Source: G963662265 sp963668545 (lineage in GTDB: Bacteria; Spirochaetota; Spirochaetia; CADAEX01). From it: a DNA stretch of 64,000 bases. A program made the translations under genes and the position numbers. The notes under the pieces are model-generated. The model saw only the letters and a list, made by a program, of their open reading frames with translations, searched no databases and had not been told where the DNA came from. Below, piece by piece: positions 16,286 to 24,489 of this stretch. The first letter of the stretch is position 1, and each line of letters opens with the position of its first letter. Where the stretch lies: the NCBI GenBank assembly GCA_963668545.1, contig OY764868.1:434001-498000 (forward strand). Reading direction: 5' to 3'.

Positions 16286-17923
16286 TCAATCAAGATACCT
16301 GCCTGCTTTTTCAATTGAAACTTTGAATGAATCACAGATATTGTCTTCAGAGACCCATTTTGTAATATTGTTTCTCAATAACTTTTTTCTTGTTTCTGTA
16401 TTCAGTCCTGAAAGAATGACAGCTACTTTTTTTGTGTTTAAAAGCCTGAATGTATTTAAAAGGGTGTGCAGTCCAGTCTGGTCTATGAATGAAACATGCC
16501 GCATCCTGATAATTACAACCCTGTTGCTGATTCCCACTTCCTTTATAAGTTCTGCATACCTTCTTGCAGATGCAAAAAACAGGGGTCCGCTTATTTCATA
16601 GACCCCGAGGCCCTTAGGAAGGGTTGAATAATCTTCGATAATATCTGAATCAATTACATTTTCAATCCTTCTGTCAGCAATGTCTGCCATTCTTTTCATG
16701 AATAGAAGACTTGAGAGTATTACACCCACTTCAATTGCAACAACAAGGTCAATAAAAATTGTGAGGAAAAATGTTGTTACAAGAATTATTCTGTCAAAAA
16801 CATTTCCTTTTAGTATGGAAAGAAAAGACCGCCATTCGCTCATGTTGTAGGAGACAATAATAAGTATCCCTGCAAGGCATGACATTGGTATGTATTTTGC
16901 CCATTTGCCGAAAAACAGCATTATAGACAGCAAAGTTACTGCATGTACAATTCCTGATACAGGGGTCCTTCCGCCGTTTTTCACATTTGTTGCAGTTCTT
17001 GCTATAGCCCCGGTTGCGGGTATTCCTCCGAAGAACGGTGTTATAATGTTTGCAATACCCTGTGCTATAAGCTCTGTATTTGAGCGGTGGTTGCCGCTTA
17101 TCATCCCGTCTGAAACTGTAGCTGAAAGAAGCGATTCTATCCCCCCGAGTAAAGCTATTACCAGAGCAGGTTTGAGATAGGATACTAAATGTCCTGCATC
17201 AAAGGCTGCAGCCTGAAAAATGAAAGTATTGGGAATATTTCCGAAAAGAGTTTCTATTGTGTTGACATCAAGTGAAAACAGTTTAACAAGAAAGCTTATT
17301 CCTATTATTGCAACAAAGGAGCCGGGGATTTTTTTTGTTATCCTTGAAATCAGGAGAGATACTGCAATTGTCATTAAGGTGATAATAAGGGCTGTGATAT
17401 TAGTCTGGTTTATATTCTGAAAGTAAGTTGTCCATTTCAGGAAAAATTCTGCCGGTACATCGTTTAATGGGAGACCGAGTGCATCCTTTATCTGGGTGGA
17501 GAAAATAACAACAGCTATGCCGCTGGTAAAACCGACAACCAGGGGGTGGGGTATATATTTTAAAAGGCTCCCAAGTTTAAGCATTCCGAAAATTACAAGT
17601 ATGACTCCTGCAAATACGGTTGAATAAAACAATCCGCTTAATCCGTATTCCTTGACAATACCGAATATTATTACAACAAAAGCCCCTGTCGGCCCCCCAA
17701 TCTGTACCCTGCTGCCCCCCAGAAGGGAGATTAGAAACCCTGCAATAACACCTGTTATAAGCCCTTTTTCAGGTGAGACCCCTGAAGCAACAGCGAATGC
17801 AATTGAGAGGGGAAGTGCAACTATTCCCACAACAATTCCTGATAGTATATCCCTGAAAACCTGTTCGGAACTGATCCCTGACTTTACGAGAGAAAACAGT
17901 TTCGGATAAAAGATTTTTTCCAC
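16286..17923 (-). CDS. SulP-family anion transporter with STAS domain
   Basis: 545 residues starting at a GTG at 17923 with AAGGGG eight bases upstream. About 10-14 membrane helices covering residues ~25-430, beginning with the SulP hallmark GIVALPLSIAFA and including GGPTGAF and TGAIARTATN. The C-terminal ~110 residues are a STAS domain with the conserved loop IDQTG in the phosphorylatable-residue position. Substrates of the family are sulfate, bicarbonate, chloride or dicarboxylates; no neighbour tells which. It converges with the beta-barrel gene. Confidence 0.9.
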   Translation of the reverse strand: MEKIFYPKLFSLVKSGISSEQVFRDILSGIVVGIVALPLSIAFAVASGVSPEKGLITGVIAGFLISLLGGSRVQIGGPTGAFVVIIFGIVKEYGLSGLFYSTVFAGVILVIFGMLKLGSLLKYIPHPLVVGFTSGIAVVIFSTQIKDALGLPLNDVPAEFFLKWTTYFQNINQTNITALIITLMTIAVSLLISRITKKIPGSFVAIIGISFLVKLFSLDVNTIETLFGNIPNTFIFQAAAFDAGHLVSYLKPALVIALLGGIESLLSATVSDGMISGNHRSNTELIAQGIANIITPFFGGIPATGAIARTATNVKNGGRTPVSGIVHAVTLLSIMLFFGKWAKYIPMSCLAGILIIVSYNMSEWRSFLSILKGNVFDRIILVTTFFLTIFIDLVVAIEVGVILSSLLFMKRMADIADRRIENVIDSDIIEDYSTLPKGLGVYEISGPLFFASARRYAELIKEVGISNRVVIIRMRHVSFIDQTGLHTLLNTFRLLNTKKVAVILSGLNTETRKKLLRNNITKWVSEDNICDSFKVSIEKAGRYLD

Positions 17924-18217
17924 CTGTGAAACCCCTTATACAGGGATCAAATCCCTTTAGGGTGAATTTGTCAAGCATTTGGCGAATATTTATCTTTGTT
18001 ATTAAAGGTTTGTAAATCTGTCAGCTGTAAGGCATGATGCTGTTTAATTATGCAGCCTGTCAAAATCAAAAGATTGTATATGCTTATGTTAGCAGCTATA
18101 ATGTATTAATATCCGGATCCTAATTGCAAAAAAGTTTTTGCGGATTATTTTATTAAACATTAACAATACCGATTTGAAAACTGGTCCTGAATAATTGTAC
18201 CATTATGGAGAGATACT

Positions 18218-18676
18218 ATGCAGAAGGAAACCACTTTAATTCTCATAAAACCCGGTGCTGTCCAGAGGGAACTTGTCGGGGAGATTATTTCCAGATTTGA
18301 AAGAAAAGGGATCAAGATTGTGGGGCTTAAAATGCTCCAGATGAATGAAAAACTTATTGATGAACACTATGCCCACCTGAAGGATTTACCGTTTTTTGAA
18401 GATCTTAAAGTATCAATGATGAGTACTCCTCTGATTGCAATGGCTCTGGAGGGGTATGATATTGTTAAAAGGGTGAGGACACTGACAGGTGCTACAAATC
18501 CCAGAGAGGCCCTTCCCGGCACAATAAGGGGTGACTTTTCCATATCAATGAGGTGCAATGTTGTCCATGCCTCTGCAACGACTGAAGAAGCTCTGGTTGA
18601 AATAAGGAGATTTTTCAGGGAAGATGAAATATTCAGATACCAGAGGATGAATGTTATTGATTATTCAGCGGAATAG
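18218..18676 (+). CDS. ndk: Nucleoside diphosphate kinase
   Basis: 152 residues, close to the family norm. Transfers the gamma-phosphate between nucleoside tri- and diphosphates in the cytoplasm. Seen: TLILIKPGAVQR at the start, phosphate-binding GTIRGDF, and the active-site His117 in NVVHAS. The residue after HAS is Ala-Thr where most enzymes have Asp-Ser, a minor change also seen in some divergent Ndk proteins. The ATG has GGAGAG upstream, and a weak promoter (TTGAAA at 18174, TACCAT at 18198) precedes it. Confidence 0.93.
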   Translation: MQKETTLILIKPGAVQRELVGEIISRFERKGIKIVGLKMLQMNEKLIDEHYAHLKDLPFFEDLKVSMMSTPLIAMALEGYDIVKRVRTLTGATNPREALPGTIRGDFSISMRCNVVHASATTEEALVEIRRFFREDEIFRYQRMNVIDYSAE

Positions 18677-18680
18677 ATAA

Positions 18681-18695
18681 TTCCGTTCTACGGAA
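18681..18695 (+). terminator. Short hairpin after ndk
   Basis: TTCCGT / ACGGAA, a perfect 6-bp stem with a 3-nt loop five bases after the ndk stop. No good T-run follows, so it may be a weak terminator or an RNA end-stabilising hairpin. Confidence 0.35.
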
Positions 18696-18813
18696 ACTCT
18701 AATTTCAGTCCCTCCCTTCTTGAGAAACAGTATAATTTTATCCTTCCTTGTCCGGGGAAGTCCCACTCCCTATTTTAATATTGTTTACTCTGTTACATTG
18801 AGGGAATTGATTT

Positions 18814-19179
18814 TTATACAATATTCTCAACAAGCTGTATCTTCAATCCGTCAGGGTCAAGTATATAAATAAACTTTATGGACGGATTCGGCTGGAAAGG
18901 ACCGGAATGCAGATCAATATTTTTTGACTTTAACAAATCAGTTGTACTGCTGATTGATTCAGTGACAAAACCCATTGAAATATCCTTGCCGTAAATTATT
19001 TCCCTGTTGTTTTTATTGCAGATCAGTTCCACCTGTGTTTCCCCGTTTCCGAGGAAAGCAATTTCCATTTCTTCGTTAGGCTTGAACTGTCTTTTTATTT
19101 CAAGGCCTATAATGTCCTGATAGAATGATAATGATTTTTTCATATCGCTTACATTGATTGTTGTCCAGCAGTATTTCAC
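18814..19179 (-). CDS. VOC-superfamily (glyoxalase/dioxygenase-like) protein
   Basis: 121 residues from a GTG with GGGAGG six bases upstream. One full VOC unit of two beta-alpha-beta-beta-beta modules: CWTTINVSDMKKSLSFYQDIIG at the start is the classical first module and IYILDPDGLKIQLVENI the end of the second. Metal-ligand candidates include the terminal Glu in QLVE. Substrate cannot be told; members range from glyoxalases to antibiotic-binding proteins. Confidence 0.82.
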   Translation of the reverse strand: MKYCWTTINVSDMKKSLSFYQDIIGLEIKRQFKPNEEMEIAFLGNGETQVELICNKNNREIIYGKDISMGFVTESISSTTDLLKSKNIDLHSGPFQPNPSIKFIYILDPDGLKIQLVENIV

Positions 19180-19262
19180 AGAAATCCTCCCTGATAATTT
19201 AATAATGAGAATATTTATAAGAATAAACTCTTTTCCGGCATATTGAAACAGGATTATCCGGG

Positions 19263-20087
19263 CTACTTAACTGTTTTATATAACTTTAAATCCTTTATCA
19301 CTCTTGCCAGACCGGAATCTGTATTGGGCGGCGCTATTATATCAGCAGCTGTTTTCAGTTCTTCATGCCCATTCCCCATCGCAATACCCAGACCTGCCAT
19401 TTGTATCATTTCAAGGTCGTTTAGATTATCCCCAATGCAGATAACTTCTTTCATTGGTATTTTCAGGTATCCTGCCAGAAATTCAACAGCAGTCCCTTTA
19501 TTTACCCCTTCAGGCAGAATTTCCAGATATCTCTTATTCGACCGCACTATGAAAGGAAGATCACTGCATAACTTTTTGTATTCCTTTAAAAAATTACCGA
19601 AAAGAATATCATCATTTTCATCGTTATTCCCGGCAAAAAGAATTTTATTGACCTTTGCAAGATTTATATCCATCAGGTCCTCTTTAAGGACAGGGTTTAT
19701 TCCCTCCATTTCTGCATGGTCATTTATATTTTTTGTAAAGTCTGGGGTATATCCTTCTCCTTCAGAGTAGATAATTACTGATACAGGGGATATTTCAAGG
19801 GCTTTTACTGCTGCAATTGCCTGATCTTCTGTAATATGTCTTTCATATATGACTGACCGGCTTTCCAGATCAACAATTTTAGCCCCATTGTAGAGAATAA
19901 GAGGTATTTTTATTGATAACTCTTTTTGAATATCAGTTGCTGATTTTTCAATTCTTCCGGTAGCAAGGGAAAACAAACCGCCTGATTCCATGTATTCTTT
20001 AACTGCTTTTTTGTTTTCTTCGGTAATCTGATGATTTGAATCAAGGAGTGTTCCATCAACATCAGAAATTATCATTTTATATTTCAT
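19263..20087 (-). CDS. Cof-type HAD-superfamily sugar-phosphate phosphatase
   Basis: 274 residues, typical of the Cof/YbiV subgroup. HAD motif I is ISDVDGT with nucleophile Asp9 and general acid Asp11; motif IV is GDNLNDLEM near the C-terminus; LATGR is motif II. The inserted C2-type cap lies between about residues 85 and 190. It is expected to dephosphorylate sugar phosphates or related metabolites in the cytoplasm. It stands alone, with AAAGGA eight bases before the ATG. Confidence 0.88.
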   Translation of the reverse strand: MKYKMIISDVDGTLLDSNHQITEENKKAVKEYMESGGLFSLATGRIEKSATDIQKELSIKIPLILYNGAKIVDLESRSVIYERHITEDQAIAAVKALEISPVSVIIYSEGEGYTPDFTKNINDHAEMEGINPVLKEDLMDINLAKVNKILFAGNNDENDDILFGNFLKEYKKLCSDLPFIVRSNKRYLEILPEGVNKGTAVEFLAGYLKIPMKEVICIGDNLNDLEMIQMAGLGIAMGNGHEELKTAADIIAPPNTDSGLARVIKDLKLYKTVK

Positions 20088-20326
20088 TGATCAAAGTCCT
20101 TTTATTATAAGATTTCCTGAACTGCATTGCAGTTTTTATCACCAATTAAGTGAAGAAAAAAATTTTTAAATAGATACAATATATGAAATGCAATATATCT
20201 ATCATATATTATATATAAAGTTAATAGCTGATTAAATAGAAAACAAAAACAGTGAGATCTCTGAATATGAAATATTGCTGAAAAAGATTGTGAACAGGGC
20301 CGGTTGCTCATATAATAAAAAAAGGG

Positions 20327-20347
20327 GTATTCAAAGCAGATGAATAC
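20327..20347 (+). promoter_or_regulatory. Hairpin in the leader of the SGNH hydrolase gene
   Basis: GTATTCA (20327-20333) / TGAATAC (20341-20347), 7-bp perfect stem with 7-nt loop, extended loosely by AAGGG and CCCTT on the two sides. It lies 30 bp before the start codon and may influence translation. Confidence 0.3.
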
Positions 20348-20377
20348 TGTCTATCCCTTCATTATCGGAGGTTTCAG

Positions 20378-21004
20378 ATGAAATCAGTTGTATGTTTCGG
20401 AGATTCAAATACATGGGCCTATATCCCCGGCAGTAACGGCAGGCGCTATCCTTTTGATAAGCGCTGGACATCTGTACTCGGGAAAGAACTTGGAAGCGGT
20501 TATAATGTTATCCCTGAAGGGCTAAACGGGCGGACTACTGTTTTTGATGATCCTCTTAACGGCAATAAATCGGGATTGGCACATCTTGGTATAATACTGA
20601 CTTCCCATTATCCGATTGATCTTCTCATTATAATGCTCGGGACCAATGATCTCAAGGACCGTTTTAATATCCAGGCTTCAGGTATTGCCAGGGGGCTTGG
20701 ACTTCTGATTGAATATGCATCGAAAAGCAATGCCGGTATTGACGGTAACCCTCCTGATATTCTTCTTGTCTGTCCCCCTCCCATTCTGGAGGCTCCTGTT
20801 TACAGGGAGGAATTTCTTGATGGGGTGGGGAAATCCTCCGGGCTGAAAAAGGAATATAAAAAGCTTTCGGAAAATTATAAAATCCCGATATGCTTTGCTG
20901 ATGATTATCTTTCCAGCAGCCCTGTGGACGGAATACACTGGACAGAGGAGGGGCACAAAAACTTCGGTACCGGAATAGCACAGATAGTAAGAGATCTTGT
21001 TTGA
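20378..21004 (+). CDS. SGNH/GDSL-type esterase
   Basis: 208 residues, no signal peptide. Block I: VVCFGDSNTW with catalytic Ser10; block II Gly in EGLNGRT; block III GTNDLKD with oxyanion Asn; block V DGIHWTEEGH with Asp184 and His187. This is the arylesterase/acyl-CoA thioesterase-like branch of lipase_GDSL_2 enzymes that hydrolyse small acyl or carbohydrate esters. A strong GGAGG lies upstream of the ATG. No obvious partner genes. Confidence 0.88.
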   Translation: MKSVVCFGDSNTWAYIPGSNGRRYPFDKRWTSVLGKELGSGYNVIPEGLNGRTTVFDDPLNGNKSGLAHLGIILTSHYPIDLLIIMLGTNDLKDRFNIQASGIARGLGLLIEYASKSNAGIDGNPPDILLVCPPPILEAPVYREEFLDGVGKSSGLKKEYKKLSENYKIPICFADDYLSSSPVDGIHWTEEGHKNFGTGIAQIVRDLV

Positions 21005-21008
21005 ATTA

Positions 21009-21276
21009 TTATCTGTTCTGAACATAGAGGATGTTTTTCCCCAGGCAGCATCTGATCATGAGGTCTATATTATTATTGCTTGCAGCTGATTCAGCAAGAT
21101 AAATTTTTGGAATTCCATGGCCGGTCCGGGTGATGGAAGGATATGTTATTAACGGGGTAACAGGTGATACACAGGGAAGGATATTCCAATGTTGAGAAAA
21201 TCCCGATACAGTAGAGAATATCTGGAACAGAATCGGTGAAATATATGAATTATCCCTTATAACTCCGAATCTATAT
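21009..21276 (-). pseudogene. Possible coding remnant, unassigned
   Basis: On the minus strand a frame of about 90 codons stays open down to a TAA at 21009-21011, with no usable start codon and plausible codon usage (segments such as PSITRTGHGIPKIYLAE and CLGKNILYVQNR). It may be the 3' end of a decayed gene. I do not recognise the family. The rest of the 21005-21486 gap shows nothing else I can support. Confidence 0.25.
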
Positions 21277-21486
21277 CAAGTTTATTGAAAATGGTTTTGC
21301 CTGAAATGAATTACCTTCATCATTTTCACAGCGTGACATGCCGGAAACCCTGTCTGAATTCAAAATAGTCTGCACACTCTTCATTAAAAGTTACTTTTCA
21401 ATTCATCATAAATTAAGAAACAATGTACTTATGTTTACTTTTGACAAATTCAACAGAATTGATCTTGTTCGAAAAACGTTAGAAAT

Positions 21487-21526
21487 ACTATTAGTATTTG
21501 ACACTAATAGTGAAACGCACTATAAT
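21487..21526 (+). promoter_or_regulatory. higBA promoter with paired operator
   Basis: Consensus sigma-70 promoter: TTGACA at 21498-21503, 17-bp spacer, TATAAT at 21521-21526, six bases before the toxin ATG. Two 9-bp boxes, ACTATTAGT (21487-21495) and ACTAATAGT (21503-21511), are each near-palindromic and inverted relative to each other, centres 16 bp apart, one covering the -35 box. This is the arrangement expected for autorepression by the HigA antitoxin. The message would be nearly leaderless. Confidence 0.75.
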
Positions 21527-21531
21527 TTATC

Positions 21532-21828
21532 ATGATAAAAAGTTTCAAAGATAATTTTACAAAAAGTGTATGGTACCGCAGGAAAGTCAAGAGATTTCCG
21601 GGTGATATATTTAAAGCAGCAAGAAGGAAGCTTGGGTTTCTTGAAGATGCTGTAGATCTGAACGATTTGCGTATTCCCCCCGGAAACAGGCTGGAAGTAT
21701 TAAAAGGTGATCGTGCAGGACAGCACAGCATAAGAATAAATGATCAGTGGAGAGTCTGTTTCAGATGGTCGGATGGAAACGCATTTGATGTTGAAATTAC
21801 AGATTATCATTGTAGGGAGGATATATGA
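21532..21828 (+). CDS. higB: HigB-type toxin (RelE/ParE superfamily)
   Basis: 98 residues, usual size. HigB toxins are ribosome-dependent mRNA endonucleases that degrade translated messages. The family pattern is clear: RIPPGNRLEVLKGDRAGQHS, the strand SIRINDQWRVCFRW and the terminal VEITDYH with the catalytic-region Tyr/His. As in classical hig loci, the toxin gene comes first and the antitoxin start (ATGA) overlaps its stop by four bases. Expressed from the consensus promoter just upstream. Confidence 0.92.
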   Translation: MIKSFKDNFTKSVWYRRKVKRFPGDIFKAARRKLGFLEDAVDLNDLRIPPGNRLEVLKGDRAGQHSIRINDQWRVCFRWSDGNAFDVEITDYHCREDI

Positions 21829-22127
21829 GACATGATTTAACAGAGCTCTCGACACCAGGGGAGGTATTGAAAGAGGAATTCCTCGATCCAATGGGGATCA
21901 CCCCTTATGCCCTTGCAAAAAGCATTTTTGTAGATCCTCCGAGAATAGCTGCCATTATCAGGGGGAAAAGAAAAATTACTGCTGATACTGCATTGAGATT
22001 TTCCCGGTTTTTCGGCAATTCAGCTGAGTTCTGGATGAACATGCAGAGCAGGTATGACCTTGAAATCCTGCTGGAGGAAAAAGAAAAGGAGTTGAATAAA
22101 ATTACCCAGTTTCATGTTGCTTCATGA
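21825..22127 (+). CDS. higA: HigA-type antitoxin
   Basis: 100 residues. XRE-type helix-turn-helix of the VapI/HigA branch: STPGEVLKEEFLDPMGITPYALAK and the recognition region RIAAIIRGKRKITADTA, followed by FSRFFGNSAEFWMNMQSRYDLE, the family signature. It should bind and inactivate HigB and repress the operon through the boxes at 21487-21511. Overlaps higB by four bases. Both reading frames are intact. Confidence 0.92.
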   Translation: MRHDLTELSTPGEVLKEEFLDPMGITPYALAKSIFVDPPRIAAIIRGKRKITADTALRFSRFFGNSAEFWMNMQSRYDLEILLEEKEKELNKITQFHVAS

Positions 22128-22336
22128 TGCAGGATATTTTTCATTGATGTTTTAACAATAATCTGCAACAACTCTGTTTGATCCCCACCCCATAAATTAT
22201 ACTACATAGTAGATTAGTTTTCAGTCAAAATATAGAATGGAGACTGAAATAAAAAAAGAAATACGGCCATATGACAAGTACCGCATAAAAAGTAGTTTCA
22301 GACAATTATTGTAACAGTATAGCCCTGTGTGTTTTT

Positions 22337-22621
22337 TCATACATTATCTTTAACAAAATTAATATGATACCCAAGGCTGGAAGCCAGTGCATTTATAGTA
22401 CTTAAAGTAACATTTGTTGTTTTTTCTTTCTTTATATTCTGGATAATACTGGTTGATATCCCTGACTTTTCAGATAGTTTTCTTACGGAAATATGCTTTT
22501 CTTCCATTGCATCAATTAAAAACTCAGATAAAAGGAAGGTGTTATATTCCTTATCGAATAGTTTTTTTTGTTCTTCATTTTTCATGAATTTGTCGAATGT
22601 GCTTTCTGATTTATTTTTCAT
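22337..22621 (-). CDS. XRE-family antitoxin-like protein
   Basis: 94 residues with a C-terminal Cro/C1-type helix-turn-helix (SVRKLSEKSGISTSIIQNIKK and TLSTINALASSLG). Sequence and context match antitoxins partnered with Gp49/HigB-type toxins. Its ATG overlaps the 3' end of the upstream toxin frame by 11 bp and has GAGAG upstream. The partner toxin carries an in-frame stop (see next entry), so this may be an orphaned but still usable DNA-binding antitoxin. Confidence 0.75.
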   Translation of the reverse strand: MKNKSESTFDKFMKNEEQKKLFDKEYNTFLLSEFLIDAMEEKHISVRKLSEKSGISTSIIQNIKKEKTTNVTLSTINALASSLGYHINFVKDNV

Positions 22622-23000
22622 AATAAGATCTCTCTTTAACTCTGTTAAAATAGTCTGTTCTAATATTAATTGTCCTGGTTTTTATATTTTCAGGTAATTT
22701 ATCACTTTTCTTTAAGAACCCTTCAGTTATAATTATTTTTTTATTGGCAGTAAAAAAGGATAAAAATCTGTCAGGTTGAGGTTTAAATGCATATATACCA
22801 TCATTTTCATTTCGAAATTTTGTTTTATCTGATATTTTACCAAAATCACCGATTCTTTTAAAAAGCATAAGAAGCTTCCTTTTTTAAAAATCACTCATAT
22901 CATGGAAATACTCTAATGCCTGGCTTTTTCCTTTTTTATCGAAGTACCATTCTATAGTAAAATATTCTCCTTCATATGCAATATATTCCAGATTGCTCAT
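22611..23000 (-). pseudogene. Gp49/RelE-like toxin interrupted by an in-frame TAA
   Basis: Reading from an ATG at 23000, 38 codons (EYFTIEWYFDKKG, ALEYFHDMSDF) are followed by a single TAA at 22884-22886 and then, in the same frame, by KRKLLMLFKRIGDFG and the rest of a Gp49-type toxin ending at 22611 (LSFFTANKKIIITEGFLKKS is the family core). One base change (TAA from CAA) would restore a ~129-residue protein. The downstream piece has its own ATG at 22868 with AGGAAG six bases before, so an 85-residue fragment could still be made. The toxin is probably dead or attenuated. Confidence 0.75.
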
Positions 23001-23116
23001 AATATAGTGTATCAATAAAGCGATACGTAGACAATCTTGAAATTATTAATATGGAAATATTGAATTATTGTATTTTTATGTGATAAGAGCCACGGACGTA
23101 ATTTTGCTACGGTACG

Positions 23117-23189
23117 GGCTTTTAAAATACTATAATCCATGCTTCCAAAATTGATGATTTCGCTTTTGTATGTGTTTTTTGACACTACG
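23117..23189 (+). repeat. Interspersed repeat, copy 1
   Basis: 73 bp starting GGCTTTTAAAATACTATAAT and ending TTTTTTGACACTACG; differs from copy 2 (23999-24079) by one indel and a few substitutions and from copy 3 (27735-27815) by more. Its right end abuts the truncated transposase. Confidence 0.75.
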
Positions 23190-23849
23190 ATATCAGGTGA
23201 ACTTAAAAAGCTTAATATTTCTGTTTCTCATGAAACTGTAAGAAAAGTCATTCAAAATGGAAGAAGGGAAGGGGAGATCCTTCCAAACGGAAGCTGGAAA
23301 AAGTTTATTAAATCCCACCTTAATTCTCTTTTCTGTTGTGATTTTTTGACTGTTGAAACTGTATTTAACTTAAGAATATACATCTTTTTTATCCTTGAAA
23401 TGAAGACAAGAAAAATTATTCAGTTTGGTATTACTAACCATCCTGATATGAGATTTGTACGGAATCAGCTTACTTCTTTCATGTTTGACAGAATAGATCA
23501 AAAAACTTATCTTATTCATGATAATTCCGGTGAACTAAAGTGGACTGATTATAAATCACTTGATATCACAGATATTGCAATTACTCCTTATTCCCCGAAT
23601 ATGAATGCTTTTGCAGAAAGATTTGTAAGATCAGTTAAGTATGAATGCTTTGATAACTTCATAGTCATGAATATCCGTCATGCAAGGAACCTTATGAAGC
23701 AGTATGTAAATTATTATAACTATTTTCGTCCTCATCAAGGGATTGATAATAATACTCCTGTTAAATCAGAGCTTTCTGAGACAGGTAAGATCAGAAAGGA
23801 AAAAGTTTTTTTTGGTCTTTATACAAATTATTACAGATCTGCTTCTTAA
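23190..23849 (+). pseudogene. Integrase-core (rve) transposase, 5'-truncated
   Basis: Homology to DDE transposases of the IS481-like integrase-core group starts right after repeat copy 1 (GELKKLNISVSHETVRKV) and runs to the natural end (FFGLYTNYYRSAS). The catalytic triad can be seen: Asp in CCDFLTVET, Asp in LIHDNSGEL, Glu in NAFAERFVRS, with the typical FRPHQGID near the end. The N-terminal DNA-binding part is missing; the frame can be opened upstream at 23139 but those codons come from the repeat. No intact ends are seen, so it is probably immobile. Confidence 0.8.
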
Positions 23850-23998
23850 TTTTATTAACTCTTGACTTTAAAAAAATGTTTCTTTTACTCATTATTTATT
23901 GATGCTTGATCTCTGTCTTCTGCTTTTTTAATCAGCTTTATTTTCCAATATTTTTATCTATTTTTTTGCTGTTTTTGTAATTGGAATATTTGAGAATT

Positions 23999-24079
23999 CC
24001 CTTCTCCGGCTTTTAAAATACTATAATTTATCTTCCAAAATTGATGATTTCACTTTTGGATGTGTTTTTTGACACTACG
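23999..24079 (+). repeat. Interspersed repeat, copy 2
   Basis: 81 bp from CCCTTCTCCGGC to GACACTACG. It holds an inverted repeat TCCAAAA / TTTTGGA with a 13-nt loop followed by TGTGTTTTTTG. Its right end abuts a second transposase fragment, exactly as copy 1 does. Confidence 0.75.
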
Positions 24080-24080
24080 G

Positions 24081-24188
24081 GGAATTGATGATATTCCTGA
24101 TAAGTATATAAGTCTTAACAGTGGTAGAGTAGTGTGTGACGATGTTTTATTCGGATTACATCATCACTATTACAGAAGTTCTGCATAA
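24081..24188 (+). pseudogene. C-terminal fragment of a second integrase-core transposase
   Basis: 36 codons, open from repeat copy 2 to a TAA at 24186, reading GIDDIPDKYISL and ending VLFGLHHHYYRSSA. The end matches the terminal motif (GGL.HHYYR) of the same transposase group as the copy at 23190-23849, but from a different element. The remainder of the gene is gone. Confidence 0.7.
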
Positions 24189-24221
24189 ATACTGACTCGG
24201 ACGACTTTTGTAACGGTACGC

Positions 24222-24321
24222 CGTACAGCTCTCTCTTTTAACTCTTTTGGATACCTTTTTTTGTTTGCCATAACTATATCCTCTCACAGATTTTGCTATC
24301 CGGCAAACCCGGGGCGGTTCA
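24222..24321 (-). mobile_element. IS3-family end with 5' fragment of orfA
   Basis: On the minus strand the terminal sequence TGAACCGCCCCGGGTTTGCC (from 24321) matches the common left end of IS3-family elements. Fifty bases further is an ATG at 24271 with GAGAGGATATAGTT before it, beginning MANKKRYPKELKERAV, the N-terminus of an IS3 OrfA. Homology stops after ~17 codons near 24222, where the older transposase remnant begins. The element is a deletion derivative. Confidence 0.75.
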
Positions 24322-24423
24322 TTGCCTCATGTTGAGAGGTAAGTCTGTTTTTATTTTTTTCCCATTGCTGTTATTTTAGCGTATTTAATTAGTAGGAAAA
24401 AAGTTTAATAATTGACTCAATAA

Positions 24424-24457
24424 CAAAAAAGGCCACTTAGATGATTCTAAATAGCCT
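24424..24457 (-). terminator. Intrinsic terminator behind the tRNA-Pro remnant
   Basis: Minus-strand hairpin with AGGC/GCCT and TTAGA/TCTAA stems around a small internal loop (24430-24457), followed by TTTTTTG. It lies ~33 bp after the tRNA fragment's 3' end in the right orientation. Confidence 0.6.
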
Positions 24458-24489
24458 CGTAAGTCCCTGTCCAGCAAGGAATAAATTAT

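Noticed and set aside
19243..19770. 175-codon open frame on the plus strand opposite the HAD phosphatase
   Set aside because: The minus-strand HAD gene has all motifs in order; the plus frame has none.
20122..20136. AACTGCA-T-TGCAGTT hairpin followed by TTTTT
   Set aside because: Looks like a plus-strand terminator, but no plus-strand gene precedes it; it lies upstream of the minus-strand HAD gene, so its role is unclear.
22196..22250. TTTCAGTC / GACTGAAA inverted repeat and CTACATAGTAG palindrome between the two toxin-antitoxin pairs
   Set aside because: Possible terminator or operator, but without a T-run, promoter or partner site it cannot be assigned.
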